64,000 nt of DNA, from positions 186,001 to 250,000 of the forward strand of contig JALWRZ010000003.1 in the NCBI GenBank assembly GCA_026993785.1, given 5' to 3'. This DNA comes from DHVE2 group archaeon. GTDB lineage: Archaea; Thermoplasmatota; Thermoplasmata; Thermoplasmatales; Aciduliprofundaceae. The position numbers and the translations under genes are program-made. Numbering within the stretch: position 1 is the stretch's first letter; every line of letters starts with the position of its first letter. The notes beneath the pieces were generated by a model that worked only from the letters and a program-made list of their open reading frames with translations, did not search any database and was not told the origin of the DNA. Below, one piece after another: positions 53,746 to 63,404 of this stretch.

Positions 53746-54984
53746 ATGTTTCAGCTCCTAGTACTAGTGCTTGCGATTGTTGCCGCAATTTATATGGCCT
53801 GGAACATAGGGGCTAATGATGTTGCCAATTCCATGGGCACATCGGTGGGGAGCGGTGCGCTCACATTGCGAAGGGCAATTCTCGTCGCGGCAATTTTCGA
53901 ATTTGCAGGTGCGGTGCTTGTTGGGAAGCATGTTACCAGTACCATAGCCAAGGGGATTGCTGATCCTACGGTAATAGATCCCAATATCCTAATGCTTGGA
54001 ATGCTGGCCTCACTTATAGCCTCCGGTTTATGGGTGACCATTGCCACCTATTTCTCTCTTCCGGTATCCACCTCCCATTCCATAGTGGGCGCAGTTTTAG
54101 GTTTTCTCATGCTCTATAATTTCTCTCTTATTCACTGGAGCGTTGTATGGGGCATAGTTGCGAGCTGGATAATATCGCCTCTCTCTGGATTGTTTGTCGC
54201 TTATCTCACCTTTATGATCCTTAAATCCACCGTGCTATCTAAGGATGACCCTGTAAAGGAGGCAAAACTTGTTGGGCCCTTCTTTGTATTTATCACCGTG
54301 GTGATAATTTCCATGTCCGTAATTTATAAGGGGTTGAAGAATCTTAATCTGGATCTTGGAATGGAGCAATCCCTCATAATCTCCATAATTCTGGGCGCAA
54401 TAGGAGGACTCATAAGTTATTTTCTAATGCGCAGATATACTTATGAATACGCCACAAGGGAGGATAAATACAAGAAGCTGGAGAGATTTTTCATCTATCT
54501 CCAGATTATGACGGCTGCAACTGTGGCCTTTGCTCATGGAGCCAACGATGTGGCCAATGCTGTAGGTCCATTAGTTACTATCGTGAACATATACAGCGGG
54601 ATATCCCTGGGAGGAAAAACAGTGATACCTCTATGGGTTCTGGTGCTGGGAGGCTTTGGTATAGTGCTTGGGATATCCACCTGGGGCTATAAGGTTATAT
54701 ACACCATTGGAAAGAGAATAACAGAGGTAACTCCAACGCGAGGATTCTCGGCGCAATTGGCTACAACATTCACTGTTCTCGTCTTTTCCAAACTGGGCAT
54801 GCCCATTTCTACATCGCATGTCATTGTGGGCTCGGTTATAGGCGTAGGTATGGCCCGAGGTCTTGCCACAGTGAATTACAAAGTGATAAAGAACATAATT
54901 TACTCTTGGGTGGTCACGCTCCCTGCAGCTATGGCTTTCTCCGCAGGAATATTTTTATTGTTAAAGTCAATATTCATAGGATGA
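53746..54984 (+). CDS. pit: inorganic phosphate transporter, PiT family
   Basis: 412 residues, about ten membrane helices, with the two inverted PiT signatures NIGANDVANSMGTSVGSGA (N-terminal) and AHGANDVANAVGPLV (C-terminal). Low-affinity phosphate (metal-phosphate) symporter. Followed 14 bp later by the DUF47 gene, the usual partner of Pit in archaea and bacteria. Confidence 0.93.
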   Translation: MFQLLVLVLAIVAAIYMAWNIGANDVANSMGTSVGSGALTLRRAILVAAIFEFAGAVLVGKHVTSTIAKGIADPTVIDPNILMLGMLASLIASGLWVTIATYFSLPVSTSHSIVGAVLGFLMLYNFSLIHWSVVWGIVASWIISPLSGLFVAYLTFMILKSTVLSKDDPVKEAKLVGPFFVFITVVIISMSVIYKGLKNLNLDLGMEQSLIISIILGAIGGLISYFLMRRYTYEYATREDKYKKLERFFIYLQIMTAATVAFAHGANDVANAVGPLVTIVNIYSGISLGGKTVIPLWVLVLGGFGIVLGISTWGYKVIYTIGKRITEVTPTRGFSAQLATTFTVLVFSKLGMPISTSHVIVGSVIGVGMARGLATVNYKVIKNIIYSWVVTLPAAMAFSAGIFLLLKSIFIG

Positions 54985-54998
54985 GGAGGTGAGAGCAT

Positions 54999-55682
54999 AT
55001 GAGATTTATGAGGAATCCAATTATTGAGACCCTGGGAAAATCGCCCTTTGAGGCTCTAAAGGATCATGCTGCTCTTGTGAGAGAGAGCGCATCGATTTTA
55101 ACGGAGGTATTTAAGAATCTTATGAAGGACGAATTCACAAGCCTGAACGAGAAGAGAAAGAAGATAGAGGAGCTTGAGCTTAAGGCGGATTACATTAAGA
55201 GCAACATCAGAAACCATCTGCCAAAGAGTGTGAAAATGCCTGTGGATAGGGGAGTATTTCTCTCACTTCTTACTGAGATAGATAAGGTGGAGGATCTCAT
55301 TCAGGATGTCACGGAATGGATCTCCATAAGGGAGAAGCCTGTACCCGAGGAACTTAAGGAGGATTTCATAGAGCTTTTTAATAAGGCTCTGGAAGCCATA
55401 GAATATTCAGAAAAGGCTATTGTTGCCTTGAATCTAGTGATAGAATCCTCCTTTGCCGATAGCGAGAGGGAGAATGCAAAGAAGATTATACAGAAGTTGC
55501 ACGAGATAGAGCATGAGAGTGATCTTCTGGAGAGGAAACTCACTAAGAAAATATTTCAGATGGAGGATAAGCTTAGTGCCGCTGCTCTCTTCCATCTCAG
55601 CAAGCTCGTATTTTTATTGGGAGATATATCCAACCATGCAGAAAATGCGGGAGATCGTGTGAGAGCGCTCATAGCGAAATAA
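54999..55682 (+). CDS. DUF47/PhoU-like phosphate transport regulator
   Basis: 227 residues, all-helical (TIGR00153 type). Conserved PhoU-like positions include LLTEIDKVEDLIQDVTEW and HEIEHESDLLERKL. Thought to control Pit activity. ATG preceded by GGAGGTGA with a 6-nt spacer. Operon with pit and the following DHH gene. Confidence 0.9.
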   Translation: MRFMRNPIIETLGKSPFEALKDHAALVRESASILTEVFKNLMKDEFTSLNEKRKKIEELELKADYIKSNIRNHLPKSVKMPVDRGVFLSLLTEIDKVEDLIQDVTEWISIREKPVPEELKEDFIELFNKALEAIEYSEKAIVALNLVIESSFADSERENAKKIIQKLHEIEHESDLLERKLTKKIFQMEDKLSAAALFHLSKLVFLLGDISNHAENAGDRVRALIAK

Positions 55683-55693
55683 AAGGTATCACT

Positions 55694-56590
55694 ATGATAA
55701 CCGTGATGACGCACATGGATGCCGACGGAGTAATCTCCCTTTCCCTATTTCTCAAAAAAATAGGTGGCCCTAAAGTTAGGGTTTATTTTACCTCGCCCGC
55801 ACAGTTAAGGGATACTATATGTCATTCTGTTATGAGGAGAAGAGAGCTTGGGGAACTGTATATATTTGATATAGCGGGTGAGAATCGTGCAGTTTACGCC
55901 GCAGCTATATATGATCGGGTGGTGTGGATAGACCACCATCAATGGGAGCCTGAGATAAAGCTGCCCCATGTGGAGATAGTTATAGATGCCACGGCTAAAA
56001 GTGCTGCGGATGTTGTCTCGAGATATTTCGGGATAGAATCTCCACTTGTAGAACTGGCAAATCAGATAGATGTGAACGATGTCCAGGATGAAAATGCGGA
56101 GAAGATAAGAATGATAATAGGTGCCTTGAGATGGAAGTTCTACGGAAGGGAGTTGAATTTCAAGTTGGAGAAGCTGGCGAGAGAGCTCATGAATGAGGAC
56201 CTTACGTTTCTTAAGGAATATGATGAGATAGTGAATGAATATGCAAAATGGATCCAAGAGCTGCAGGAAAGGGTGAAAAAAGAAACAAAGGTTTTCAAGG
56301 TGAAGAATTTAAAGATCGCAATTTTTGAGACCACGGAATCTGTACCAGTTTATATAATATCCAACGTTCTTTCGGAGAAGGAGACCTACGATATGATCAT
56401 TGTTCTCATTCATAAAATAGGAAGAAGCGGCACGATAACGAAGATGGAATTCAGAACCCATACGGATATAGATGTTCTCAAAATCGCTAAGTTTTATGGA
56501 GGAGGTGGCCATAGATTGGCCAGCGGTGCCAGCGTGAGCGATATAATAACCATACCCGAGATTCTCAATGCGATAGACCTTCTTTACTGA
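55694..56590 (+). CDS. DHH/DHHA1 family phosphoesterase
   Basis: 298 residues. Divergent DHH motifs: THMDADGVISLSLFLKK, FDIAGEN, VWIDHHQWEP, and the DHHA1 nucleotide-binding GGGGHRLASGASVSD at the C-terminus. Likely a nanoRNase or cyclic-dinucleotide/pAp phosphodiesterase. Its end overlaps the thiolase gene by 26 bp, tail to tail. Confidence 0.87.
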   Translation: MITVMTHMDADGVISLSLFLKKIGGPKVRVYFTSPAQLRDTICHSVMRRRELGELYIFDIAGENRAVYAAAIYDRVVWIDHHQWEPEIKLPHVEIVIDATAKSAADVVSRYFGIESPLVELANQIDVNDVQDENAEKIRMIIGALRWKFYGRELNFKLEKLARELMNEDLTFLKEYDEIVNEYAKWIQELQERVKKETKVFKVKNLKIAIFETTESVPVYIISNVLSEKETYDMIIVLIHKIGRSGTITKMEFRTHTDIDVLKIAKFYGGGGHRLASGASVSDIITIPEILNAIDLLY

Positions 56591-57497
56591 GCTTCTCATA
56601 ACGCATTTTTAGTTGGCAGGCTTTGCATATTTCTCCCGTTGTTGGTTCTCCACAGATCTTGCAGGGCCTGAGCTCTTTCACATATTTCTCTTCCACCAGG
56701 GGCTTGATTTCATCCAAAAAGTTGAGAATGGAGAATTTCACGGCAGGGTCTCTTTTCTCCAGATTGTTTAAAAACTCGCGATACAGATCACGCACTGCCA
56801 GAGGTGCATAGGGACACCTCCCAGGGTAATAGGGTATCTGGGCGAGATTCACAAAGAGGCGCACCTCTTCCTCAAGAACGCTGCGAAGAGGCAGAATACG
56901 GGGAATAAAACCACTTTTCACTTTTCTATGGGGTGCCAGTCTGGCAAGTCTCGCTACATCACCTCGAGTAACATTCATTATTACAGATTGGGCAATATCA
57001 TCCAAATTGAGTCCGAGGATGAGGTATTTAGCACCAACTTCCTTGGCGTAGGTATTTAGCACTTTTCTTCTGAATACCCCACAATAGGTACAGGGCTTTA
57101 ATTCTTTATCCACTCTCGCCACATCGTCGGTGGTGATGCCTATGTATTCTTTGAATGTAATTGTTCTATGCTCTATGCCAAGCTGCTTGGCGTAATCTCT
57201 TGCAACTTCGGCGCATTTTTTCCTGAAATCACCAATTCCCTCATCTACCGTGACGGCGAGCATCTCAAAATCTTTCCACCTGCCAAAAATTTTGTGCATG
57301 AAATACAGGGTGAGCATACTGTCTTTCCCACCGGATATGGCAATGAGAACTCTGTCATCTCTCTGGAATCTAACCTGTTCCCGTATCTCCCTTTTCACCT
57401 TCCTCTCAATAAACTCCATAAAATGCTCTTTGCAAAGGCTTATTCCCGCATATCTTATTTTAACGATGGCCTCTCTGCCGCATTTGCTGCATCTCAT
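56565..57497 (-). CDS. tRNA 2-thiolation protein, TtuA/NcsA type
   Basis: 310 residues. N-terminal zinc finger [12 protein letters not shown] ... LCKEHF, PP-loop [14 protein letters not shown] (adenylates the tRNA uridine), [12 protein letters not shown] (cluster cysteines with C-terminal side Cys), and a C-terminal zinc ribbon [17 protein letters not shown]. TtuA (U54) and NcsA (U34) share this layout and cannot be separated here. Start placed at ATG 57497, ~25-30 bp after a TTATAATG box, nearly leaderless; the frame extends 8 codons further. Confidence 0.88.
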   Translation of the reverse strand: MRCSKCGREAIVKIRYAGISLCKEHFMEFIERKVKREIREQVRFQRDDRVLIAISGGKDSMLTLYFMHKIFGRWKDFEMLAVTVDEGIGDFRKKCAEVARDYAKQLGIEHRTITFKEYIGITTDDVARVDKELKPCTYCGVFRRKVLNTYAKEVGAKYLILGLNLDDIAQSVIMNVTRGDVARLARLAPHRKVKSGFIPRILPLRSVLEEEVRLFVNLAQIPYYPGRCPYAPLAVRDLYREFLNNLEKRDPAVKFSILNFLDEIKPLVEEKYVKELRPCKICGEPTTGEICKACQLKMRYEKLSKEGLSH

Positions 57498-57564
57498 CCC
57501 TCTTACAATGCTCCAGGGCATTATAATTTTTTCCTGCAGGGAGGAAAAGGCGTTTATCGTTAGG

Positions 57565-57602
57565 TTTATATAGAAGAACTATCTTACCGACGATGAGGTG
57601 AT
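57565..57602 (+). promoter_or_regulatory. thermosome gene 1 promoter with TTACCGA element
   Basis: TTTATATAGAAGAA then TTACCGA (57584-57590) and the Shine-Dalgarno GAGGTGAT (57595-57602). The same elements with the same spacing precede thermosome gene 2, so TTACCGA at the expected start site is a candidate shared heat-shock operator. Confidence 0.6.
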
Positions 57603-57607
57603 TAAAG

Positions 57608-59272
57608 ATGATGGGTGGACAGGTACCAATACTTGTGCTCAAAGAGGGCACTGAAAGAGAGACTGGACGGGGGGCCCAGAAGAAGAATATACAGGTGGCG
57701 AAGGCAATAGCGGATGCAGTTCGCACTACTCTGGGTCCCAAGGGTATGGATAAGATGCTTGTGGATAGCCTTGGTGATATAGTCATCACCAATGATGGTG
57801 CTACTATACTCAAGGAGATTGATGTCGCCCACCCTGTGGGTAAGATGATGGTTGAGGTTGCCAAGGTTCAGGATACCGAGGTGGGAGATGGAACCACAAC
57901 CGCCGTGGTTCTCTCCGGTGAGCTTCTCAAGAAGGCTGAAGAGCTTCTGGACCAGAATGTGCATCCCACCATCATAACCAACGGTTTCAGACTCGCCGCC
58001 GAGAAGGCTCTGGAGCTTCTTCCCGAGCTGGGTATCAAGGTGGACAACGATGAGCTTCTGAAGGAGATAGCCATGACAGCCATGACAGGGAAGAATGTGG
58101 GCGAGGCCAAGGAATATCTTGCTGATATAGCGGTTAAGGCTGTGAAGTCCATTGTGGAAGAGAAGAACGGCAAGAAGGTAGTGGATATTGATAACATCAA
58201 GGTTGAGAAGAAGCAGGGCGGTGGGATAAAGGATACCGAGCTTATCGATGGAATAGTACTGGATAAGGAGAAGGTTCATCCACGCATGCCCAAGGTTGTT
58301 AAGAACGCAAAGATTGCACTTATAAACACTGGATTCGAGGTTAAGAAAACTGAAATAAGCGCGAAGATACAGATTAACGATCCCTCGCAGATCCAGGCTT
58401 TCCTTGAGGAGGAGCAAAATCAGATAAAGAAGATGGTGGATAAGGTTAAGGAAGTGGGTGCCAACGTGGTATTCTGCCAGAAGGCCATAGATGATATAGC
58501 ACAGCATTACATGGCTAAGTATGGCATATATGCGGTGCGCCGTGTGAAGAAGAGCGATATGGAGAAGCTTGCCAAGGCTACCGGTGGAAAGATAATAACA
58601 AACCTTGAGGACCTAACCAGCGAGGATCTCGGATACGCGGAGCTTGTTGAAGAGCGCAAGATAGGCGAAGACAACATGACCTTCGTGCGCGGCTGCAAGA
58701 ATCCCAAGGCTGTGAGCATACTTGTGCGCGGAGGCACCGAGCATGTGGTGGATGAGGCCGAGCGTGCACTGCATGATGCCCTTAAGGTTGTAGCGGTGGC
58801 TATAGAGGATGGCTACGCTGTGGCTGGCGGCGGTGCAACAGAGATAGAGCTGGCCCTGAAGATAAGGGACTATGCACCCAGTGTTGGTGGAAGAGAGCAG
58901 CTTGCCATTGAGAAATTCGCAGACGCTTTGGAGATAATACCCAGAACTCTCGCGGAGAATGCAGGTATGGATGCCATAGATGTGCTTATGAAGCTCAAGG
59001 CAGAGCATCAGAACGGCAAGAAATACATGGGCGTGGATGTGCTTGAGGGCAAGATTTCTGACATGCTGGAGAAGAAGGTAATAGAGCCCCTGCGTGTTAA
59101 GAAGCAGGCCATAGAGAGTGCAACTGAGGCAGCGACCATGATACTGCGCATCGATGATGTCATAGCTGCCAAGAGAACGGAACCCAAGGGACCCAAGGGC
59201 GGTCCTGAAGGCATGCCCGGCGGTGGCATGGGCGGCCCCGGTGGAATGGGCGGAATGGGTGGAATGTACTGA
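57608..59272 (+). CDS. thsA: thermosome subunit 1 (group II chaperonin)
   Basis: ATP-dependent folding chaperonin subunit, 554 residues. [46 protein letters not shown] (ATP site, catalytic Asp), [16 protein letters not shown], and a C-terminal Gly/Met tail of GGMGG units. Initiates at ATG 57608 with ideal SD spacing. Paralog about 2.5 kb downstream; the two probably form a mixed ring. The gene is more GC-rich than most of the window, consistent with high expression. The alpha/beta naming is arbitrary. Confidence 0.96.
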   Translation: MMGGQVPILVLKEGTERETGRGAQKKNIQVAKAIADAVRTTLGPKGMDKMLVDSLGDIVITNDGATILKEIDVAHPVGKMMVEVAKVQDTEVGDGTTTAVVLSGELLKKAEELLDQNVHPTIITNGFRLAAEKALELLPELGIKVDNDELLKEIAMTAMTGKNVGEAKEYLADIAVKAVKSIVEEKNGKKVVDIDNIKVEKKQGGGIKDTELIDGIVLDKEKVHPRMPKVVKNAKIALINTGFEVKKTEISAKIQINDPSQIQAFLEEEQNQIKKMVDKVKEVGANVVFCQKAIDDIAQHYMAKYGIYAVRRVKKSDMEKLAKATGGKIITNLEDLTSEDLGYAELVEERKIGEDNMTFVRGCKNPKAVSILVRGGTEHVVDEAERALHDALKVVAVAIEDGYAVAGGGATEIELALKIRDYAPSVGGREQLAIEKFADALEIIPRTLAENAGMDAIDVLMKLKAEHQNGKKYMGVDVLEGKISDMLEKKVIEPLRVKKQAIESATEAATMILRIDDVIAAKRTEPKGPKGGPEGMPGGGMGGPGGMGGMGGMY

Positions 59273-59284
59273 TCCCCCTTACCT

Positions 59285-60238
59285 TTATTTTTCTGGAATT
59301 TCCAGTTTTATGTTTCTTACAAAGGTGTAAGATTCTGCGATCTCGGGACGTTCTTTCAGAAATCTCAGAATATACATCCCGCAATTGGAGCCTATCTCGT
59401 TCTCTCTCAGGTCACCTATGGAGATTATAACATCATATCCGTATTCCTTCAATTTCTCCACAAAATCCCTATGCTTTTGGGGGACTTCGCTTACCAGGTC
59501 AATATCGTTGGTGAGGGAATTTTTAATAGCACTAACCGTTGGATTTAGAGGCGTGATTTTCACCAGAAAGTAATCGGGGGAGAAGAATTTGCGAAGTTTT
59601 TCAGCGTTTACAATATTCTCGGTGGCCAGAGCGAAGTTAAGGGTTATCTTTTTTCCTCCTTCATCGTAGAACCTGCGTCCGTATTCTGCAATCTCCTCAA
59701 AACTCCACTTTTTAACAGGGATGAGTGCGTCCCTCTGCCTCTCATCTGTAGTGTGGATGGAGAACTGGAGCTGAAATCTCTCAGGGTATTTTTCCTTCTT
59801 CACCTTGAGTAGTTTCTCAAAAAATTCTTTGGTACCGATTGGGGCGATAGTTGACAGGGAGGGATAAAAATTTTCGTAGATATCACCGAGATCATTTATA
59901 ACATCGATCACCGCGGGATTGAAGCTGGGCTCTCCCATTCTGGCAAACTGAACCTTGAACTTGTGTGTTCTCGGATAATCACCGAATCTGCGCTTTATGG
60001 GATATACAATCTGTTCCATAAGCTCCTCATATTTCAATTTGCCACGATAAAAGAATCCAGCATCGCACATTTTGCAGCCCACTGGACAGCCATTTAATGA
60101 GGAGACAATCAAAACCCATTTCTCCTCAATCCTGTATGTTGGTATGGATTCCACGAACTCCACTATGTTACCCTGCGAGGTTTTTCCAACATATACTTTG
60201 GCTATATTCTCGTCACCTATCTCGCTCAGTATCTCCAT
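59285..60238 (-). CDS. RlmN-like radical SAM protein
   Basis: About 317 residues. Cluster motif CPVGCKMC (CxxxCxxC) in a VSSLNGCPVGCKMCDAGFF context, VQFARMGEPSFNP, and a late Cys in GSNCGMY placed like the second catalytic Cys of RlmN/Cfr. Sequence and length fit archaeal relatives of the 23S rRNA/tRNA adenine-C2 methyltransferases, though the specific target is unknown. Start at ATG 60238 lies inside the end of the preceding oxidoreductase gene (26-nt overlap). Confidence 0.78.
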   Translation of the reverse strand: MEILSEIGDENIAKVYVGKTSQGNIVEFVESIPTYRIEEKWVLIVSSLNGCPVGCKMCDAGFFYRGKLKYEELMEQIVYPIKRRFGDYPRTHKFKVQFARMGEPSFNPAVIDVINDLGDIYENFYPSLSTIAPIGTKEFFEKLLKVKKEKYPERFQLQFSIHTTDERQRDALIPVKKWSFEEIAEYGRRFYDEGGKKITLNFALATENIVNAEKLRKFFSPDYFLVKITPLNPTVSAIKNSLTNDIDLVSEVPQKHRDFVEKLKEYGYDVIISIGDLRENEIGSNCGMYILRFLKERPEIAESYTFVRNIKLEIPEK

Positions 60239-61040
60239 ATTTTTCCCACCTCCATATCTCCATAGCAACTTTGATTCCATCTCCTATCGCTATTGTGGTT
60301 TGCCTGTATATGCCATTCTTTACATCCCCTGCCAGCCACAGGTTGGGGGCTTCAAGACCTTTTACTATTTCAATATTTGGCTCTCTGCCTATGGCAACAA
60401 GGACTTCATCCACATTAAAGATATGGCTTTGAGCCAAAACTTTTTTACCAATACCCTCCGTTACTATATCTTGCACCGTGTCTTTTACCAACTCTATGTT
60501 CCTTCTATTTTTAACCGCCTCCAGAAGATACGCATTTGCCTTAATTTCTCTGCGATATAGAATAGTGACCTTTCTACTTCTCTCGCTCATGGTAAGCCCA
60601 TAATCCAAGGCGATTTCTCCGCCGCCGATTATTAGAACATGATCATACTTGCCTTGCATCTCCGTGACGTGGTATTTTAATCCGGGAAATGGCAATCTTC
60701 TGGGTCGTGTTCCCGTGGCAACCACAAGATGCTTGAAGGTGTAATCTCCTGAAGGGGTGGAGACCATAAAGAAATCCTCTTCTCTCCTAATCCTTACCAC
60801 CTTCTCAAATATTATGTTGAGAGCGTATATTGCAGTGTATTTCTCCAAAATTTTTGCAAGATCCTCTCCTTTTATTCCCTGTGGATAAAGCATGCTGTTC
60901 TCTACGAGATAAGCGTTTCTCACCAGACCTCCGATTCTGTCCTTCTCGAAGATTAGAGTGCTTAAGCCATACCTTTTTAGCTGCACTCCTGCACTTATAC
61001 CCGCAGGACCTGCGCCTATTATGCCCACTAATGCATCCAT
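60213..61040 (-). CDS. thioredoxin reductase-like FAD oxidoreductase lacking CxxC
   Basis: About 275 residues. FAD site ALVGIIGAGPAGISAGVQL, VATGTRPRRLPFPG, NAD(P) site VLIIGGGEIALDYGL and C-terminal LWLAGDVKNG. The redox CxxC that should precede the second Rossmann motif is absent (EMQGKYDH there), so it is not an ordinary thioredoxin reductase; it may be a ferredoxin-NADP reductase-like or other pyridine-nucleotide enzyme. Start 61040 overlaps the isochorismatase-like gene by 13 nt. Confidence 0.85.
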   Translation of the reverse strand: MDALVGIIGAGPAGISAGVQLKRYGLSTLIFEKDRIGGLVRNAYLVENSMLYPQGIKGEDLAKILEKYTAIYALNIIFEKVVRIRREEDFFMVSTPSGDYTFKHLVVATGTRPRRLPFPGLKYHVTEMQGKYDHVLIIGGGEIALDYGLTMSERSRKVTILYRREIKANAYLLEAVKNRRNIELVKDTVQDIVTEGIGKKVLAQSHIFNVDEVLVAIGREPNIEIVKGLEAPNLWLAGDVKNGIYRQTTIAIGDGIKVAMEIWRWEKYGDTERDR

Positions 61041-61654
61041 TCCATCACATCCTTCAGGGTGGGCGTCGCTGCGAATCCATGGGATAGGGCGCGCAGGGAG
61101 CATTCGTGCAACTCCCTATTTTGTGTGGCTGTGCCATCTATGGGGAAAATGACGGTGAAGCCCCTATTAAAAGCATCTCTCGCTGTAGTCTCACAGCATA
61201 GATGGGTCATAACCCCCGTGATTATCAGGGTATCCACATCTCGTTCTCTCAGAATTTTCTCTAAGGGGGTGTCATAGAATGCGCTGTAGGTATGTTTCCC
61301 AATAATTTGTCGGGAGAATTTCCGTAGCGTGGGATGAATTTCAAAATCATCACCTTCGCATTCCATATCATCTCCCCACCAGCGGGAAAGATTGTTGCCT
61401 TTATGACAGTGTTGGGTAAATATAATTTCCAGGCCTATATTCTCTGAGAAGCTATAAAACTCCTCAAGCTTTTTCAGGAGGTACGGTGCGGAAGGAAGAT
61501 ACGCTTTGCCTGAAGGTGAAAGAAAGTAATTCTGGAGATCTATGGCAATTATCGCCATATTTCGAGGTTTCAGAGACTCCAATTTCTTTCTTTTGAAATA
61601 TCTTGCTTTCATTCTCTCCACGAAATCCTGGTCTAAATATCTCTCCTTCCACAT
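61028..61654 (-). CDS. isochorismatase-like cysteine hydrolase
   Basis: 208 residues of the isochorismatase/nicotinamidase superfamily: catalytic Asp in AIIAIDLQNYFL, Lys in IGKHTYSAFYDTPL, Cys in ITGVMTHLCCETTARDAF. Exact substrate not clear. ATG 61654 sits ~25 bp after a TTATAATT box, so probably leaderless. First of three overlapping genes between the thermosome genes. Confidence 0.86.
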   Translation of the reverse strand: MWKERYLDQDFVERMKARYFKRKKLESLKPRNMAIIAIDLQNYFLSPSGKAYLPSAPYLLKKLEEFYSFSENIGLEIIFTQHCHKGNNLSRWWGDDMECEGDDFEIHPTLRKFSRQIIGKHTYSAFYDTPLEKILRERDVDTLIITGVMTHLCCETTARDAFNRGFTVIFPIDGTATQNRELHECSLRALSHGFAATPTLKDVMEWMH

Positions 61655-61731
61655 TGTGCGGGATAATGGCTGCAAAAATTATAATTTTACTATTTCTTCA
61701 TAAAAATTCTGGCGCAAGGAAATTGGAAAGA

Positions 61732-61769
61732 TTTATATAGAAGAAATTTTTTACCGATTCCGAGGTGAT
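61732..61769 (+). promoter_or_regulatory. thermosome gene 2 promoter with TTACCGA element
   Basis: TTTATATAGAAGAA, TTACCGA (61751-61757) and GAGGTGAT (61762-61769) spaced as at thermosome gene 1. Confidence 0.6.
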
Positions 61770-61774
61770 GTGAT

Positions 61775-63403
61775 ATGATGGCTGGACAGCCAATACTTAT
61801 TCTAAAGGAAGGCACAAGGAGGGAAACTGGCAGGGAGGCAATGAGAAATAATATTGCGGCTGCAAGGGCAATAGCAGAGGCGGTGCGCAGCACTCTTGGA
61901 CCTCGTGGGATGGATAAGATGCTTGTGGATAGTATGGGGGATGTGGTAATCACCAATGATGGTGTCACGATTCTTAAGGAGATTGATGTGGAGCATCCTG
62001 CTGCCAAGATGATGGTTGAGGTTGCCAAGACCCAGGATACCGAGGTGGGAGATGGAACTACAACCGCGGTTGTTCTTGCAGGTGAGCTTCTCAAGAATGC
62101 CGAAGAGCTTCTGGAGCAGAATGTGCATCCCACGGTGATTGCCTCGGGCTACAGACTCGCCGCCGAGAAAGCCAAGGAAATTCTGGAGGAAATCGCAGAG
62201 CCCATAGACCTGGAGGATGAGGAGACCCTGAAGAAGATTGCAGCCACTGCACTGAGCAGCAAGAGTGCCAGCATGGCCAAAGAGCATCTCAGCACCATAG
62301 CGGTAAGGGCAGTGAAGAGGATTGTAGAGGAGATTGATGGAAAGAGGTATGTGGACCTGGATTCTGTGCAGATAGTTAAGAAGCAGGGAGGAGCCATAGA
62401 CGATACTGAGCTTATTGATGGCATAATAATTGATAAAGAGAAGGTGCATCCGGGTATGCCCAATGTGGTGAAGGATGCCAAGATCGCATTGATAAATCTG
62501 GCACTTGAAGTAAAGAAGCCTGAGATAGATGCCAACATACAGATTAAGGATCCCAGCATGGTTCATGCCTTCCTGGAGGAGGAGGAGAAGATACTCCGCG
62601 GTATGGTTGAGAAGATAAAGAAGAGTGGCGCCAATGTGGTATTCTGCCAGAAGGGAATCGATGATATGGCCCAGCATTTCCTTGCTAAAGAAGGGATATA
62701 CGCGGTGCGCCGTGTGAAGAAGAGCGATATGGAGAAGCTAAGCAAGGCTACCGGCGCAAAGATAGTGACCAATTTAGATGACCTTACCAGCGAAGAGCTT
62801 GGGCATGCGGAGCTCGTGGAGCAGCGCAAGATAGGTGAGGATAACATGACCTTCGTGATTGGCTGCGATAATCCTAAGGCTGTGAGCATACTTGTGCGCG
62901 GAGGCACCGAGCATGTGGTGGATGAGGTGGAGCGCAGCATAAAGGATGCCCTTCATGTGGTGGCCAAGGCCGTTGAGGACGGAAAGATTGTGACCGGTGG
63001 CGGCTCTAGCGCTGTGGAGATTGCGCTCAGGCTCCGTGACTATGCTGCCAGCGTGGGCGGTAGACAGCAGCTTGCCATAGAGGCCTTTGCCGATGCCCTC
63101 GAGGTCATACCCAGAACCCTGGCAGAGAATGCGGGACATGATCCAATAGATATGCTTATAGAGCTCAGGAAGGCACACAAGGATGGCAAGGTTACCGCTG
63201 GAATAAATGTATACGAGGGTAAGGTTGCGGATATGAAGGAGCTTGGTGTAATAGAGCCCATAAGGGTTGGCAAGCAGGCCATCGACAGTGCAACAGATGC
63301 AGCCATAATGATACTGCGCATCGATGATGTCATAGCCGCCAAGGGCGAGACCAAGGGCAAAGAGGGAGAGAAGGGCGGCACTGGCGGAAGCGAGGAGGAA
63401 TAA
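61775..63403 (+). CDS. thsB: thermosome subunit 2 (group II chaperonin)
   Basis: 542 residues, closely related to subunit 1: [71 protein letters not shown]. The tail is short and charged ([14 protein letters not shown]), in contrast to the GGM tail of subunit 1, so the two are diverged paralogs rather than a fresh copy. Confidence 0.96.
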   Translation: MMAGQPILILKEGTRRETGREAMRNNIAAARAIAEAVRSTLGPRGMDKMLVDSMGDVVITNDGVTILKEIDVEHPAAKMMVEVAKTQDTEVGDGTTTAVVLAGELLKNAEELLEQNVHPTVIASGYRLAAEKAKEILEEIAEPIDLEDEETLKKIAATALSSKSASMAKEHLSTIAVRAVKRIVEEIDGKRYVDLDSVQIVKKQGGAIDDTELIDGIIIDKEKVHPGMPNVVKDAKIALINLALEVKKPEIDANIQIKDPSMVHAFLEEEEKILRGMVEKIKKSGANVVFCQKGIDDMAQHFLAKEGIYAVRRVKKSDMEKLSKATGAKIVTNLDDLTSEELGHAELVEQRKIGEDNMTFVIGCDNPKAVSILVRGGTEHVVDEVERSIKDALHVVAKAVEDGKIVTGGGSSAVEIALRLRDYAASVGGRQQLAIEAFADALEVIPRTLAENAGHDPIDMLIELRKAHKDGKVTAGINVYEGKVADMKELGVIEPIRVGKQAIDSATDAAIMILRIDDVIAAKGETKGKEGEKGGTGGSEEE

Positions 63404-63404
63404 A

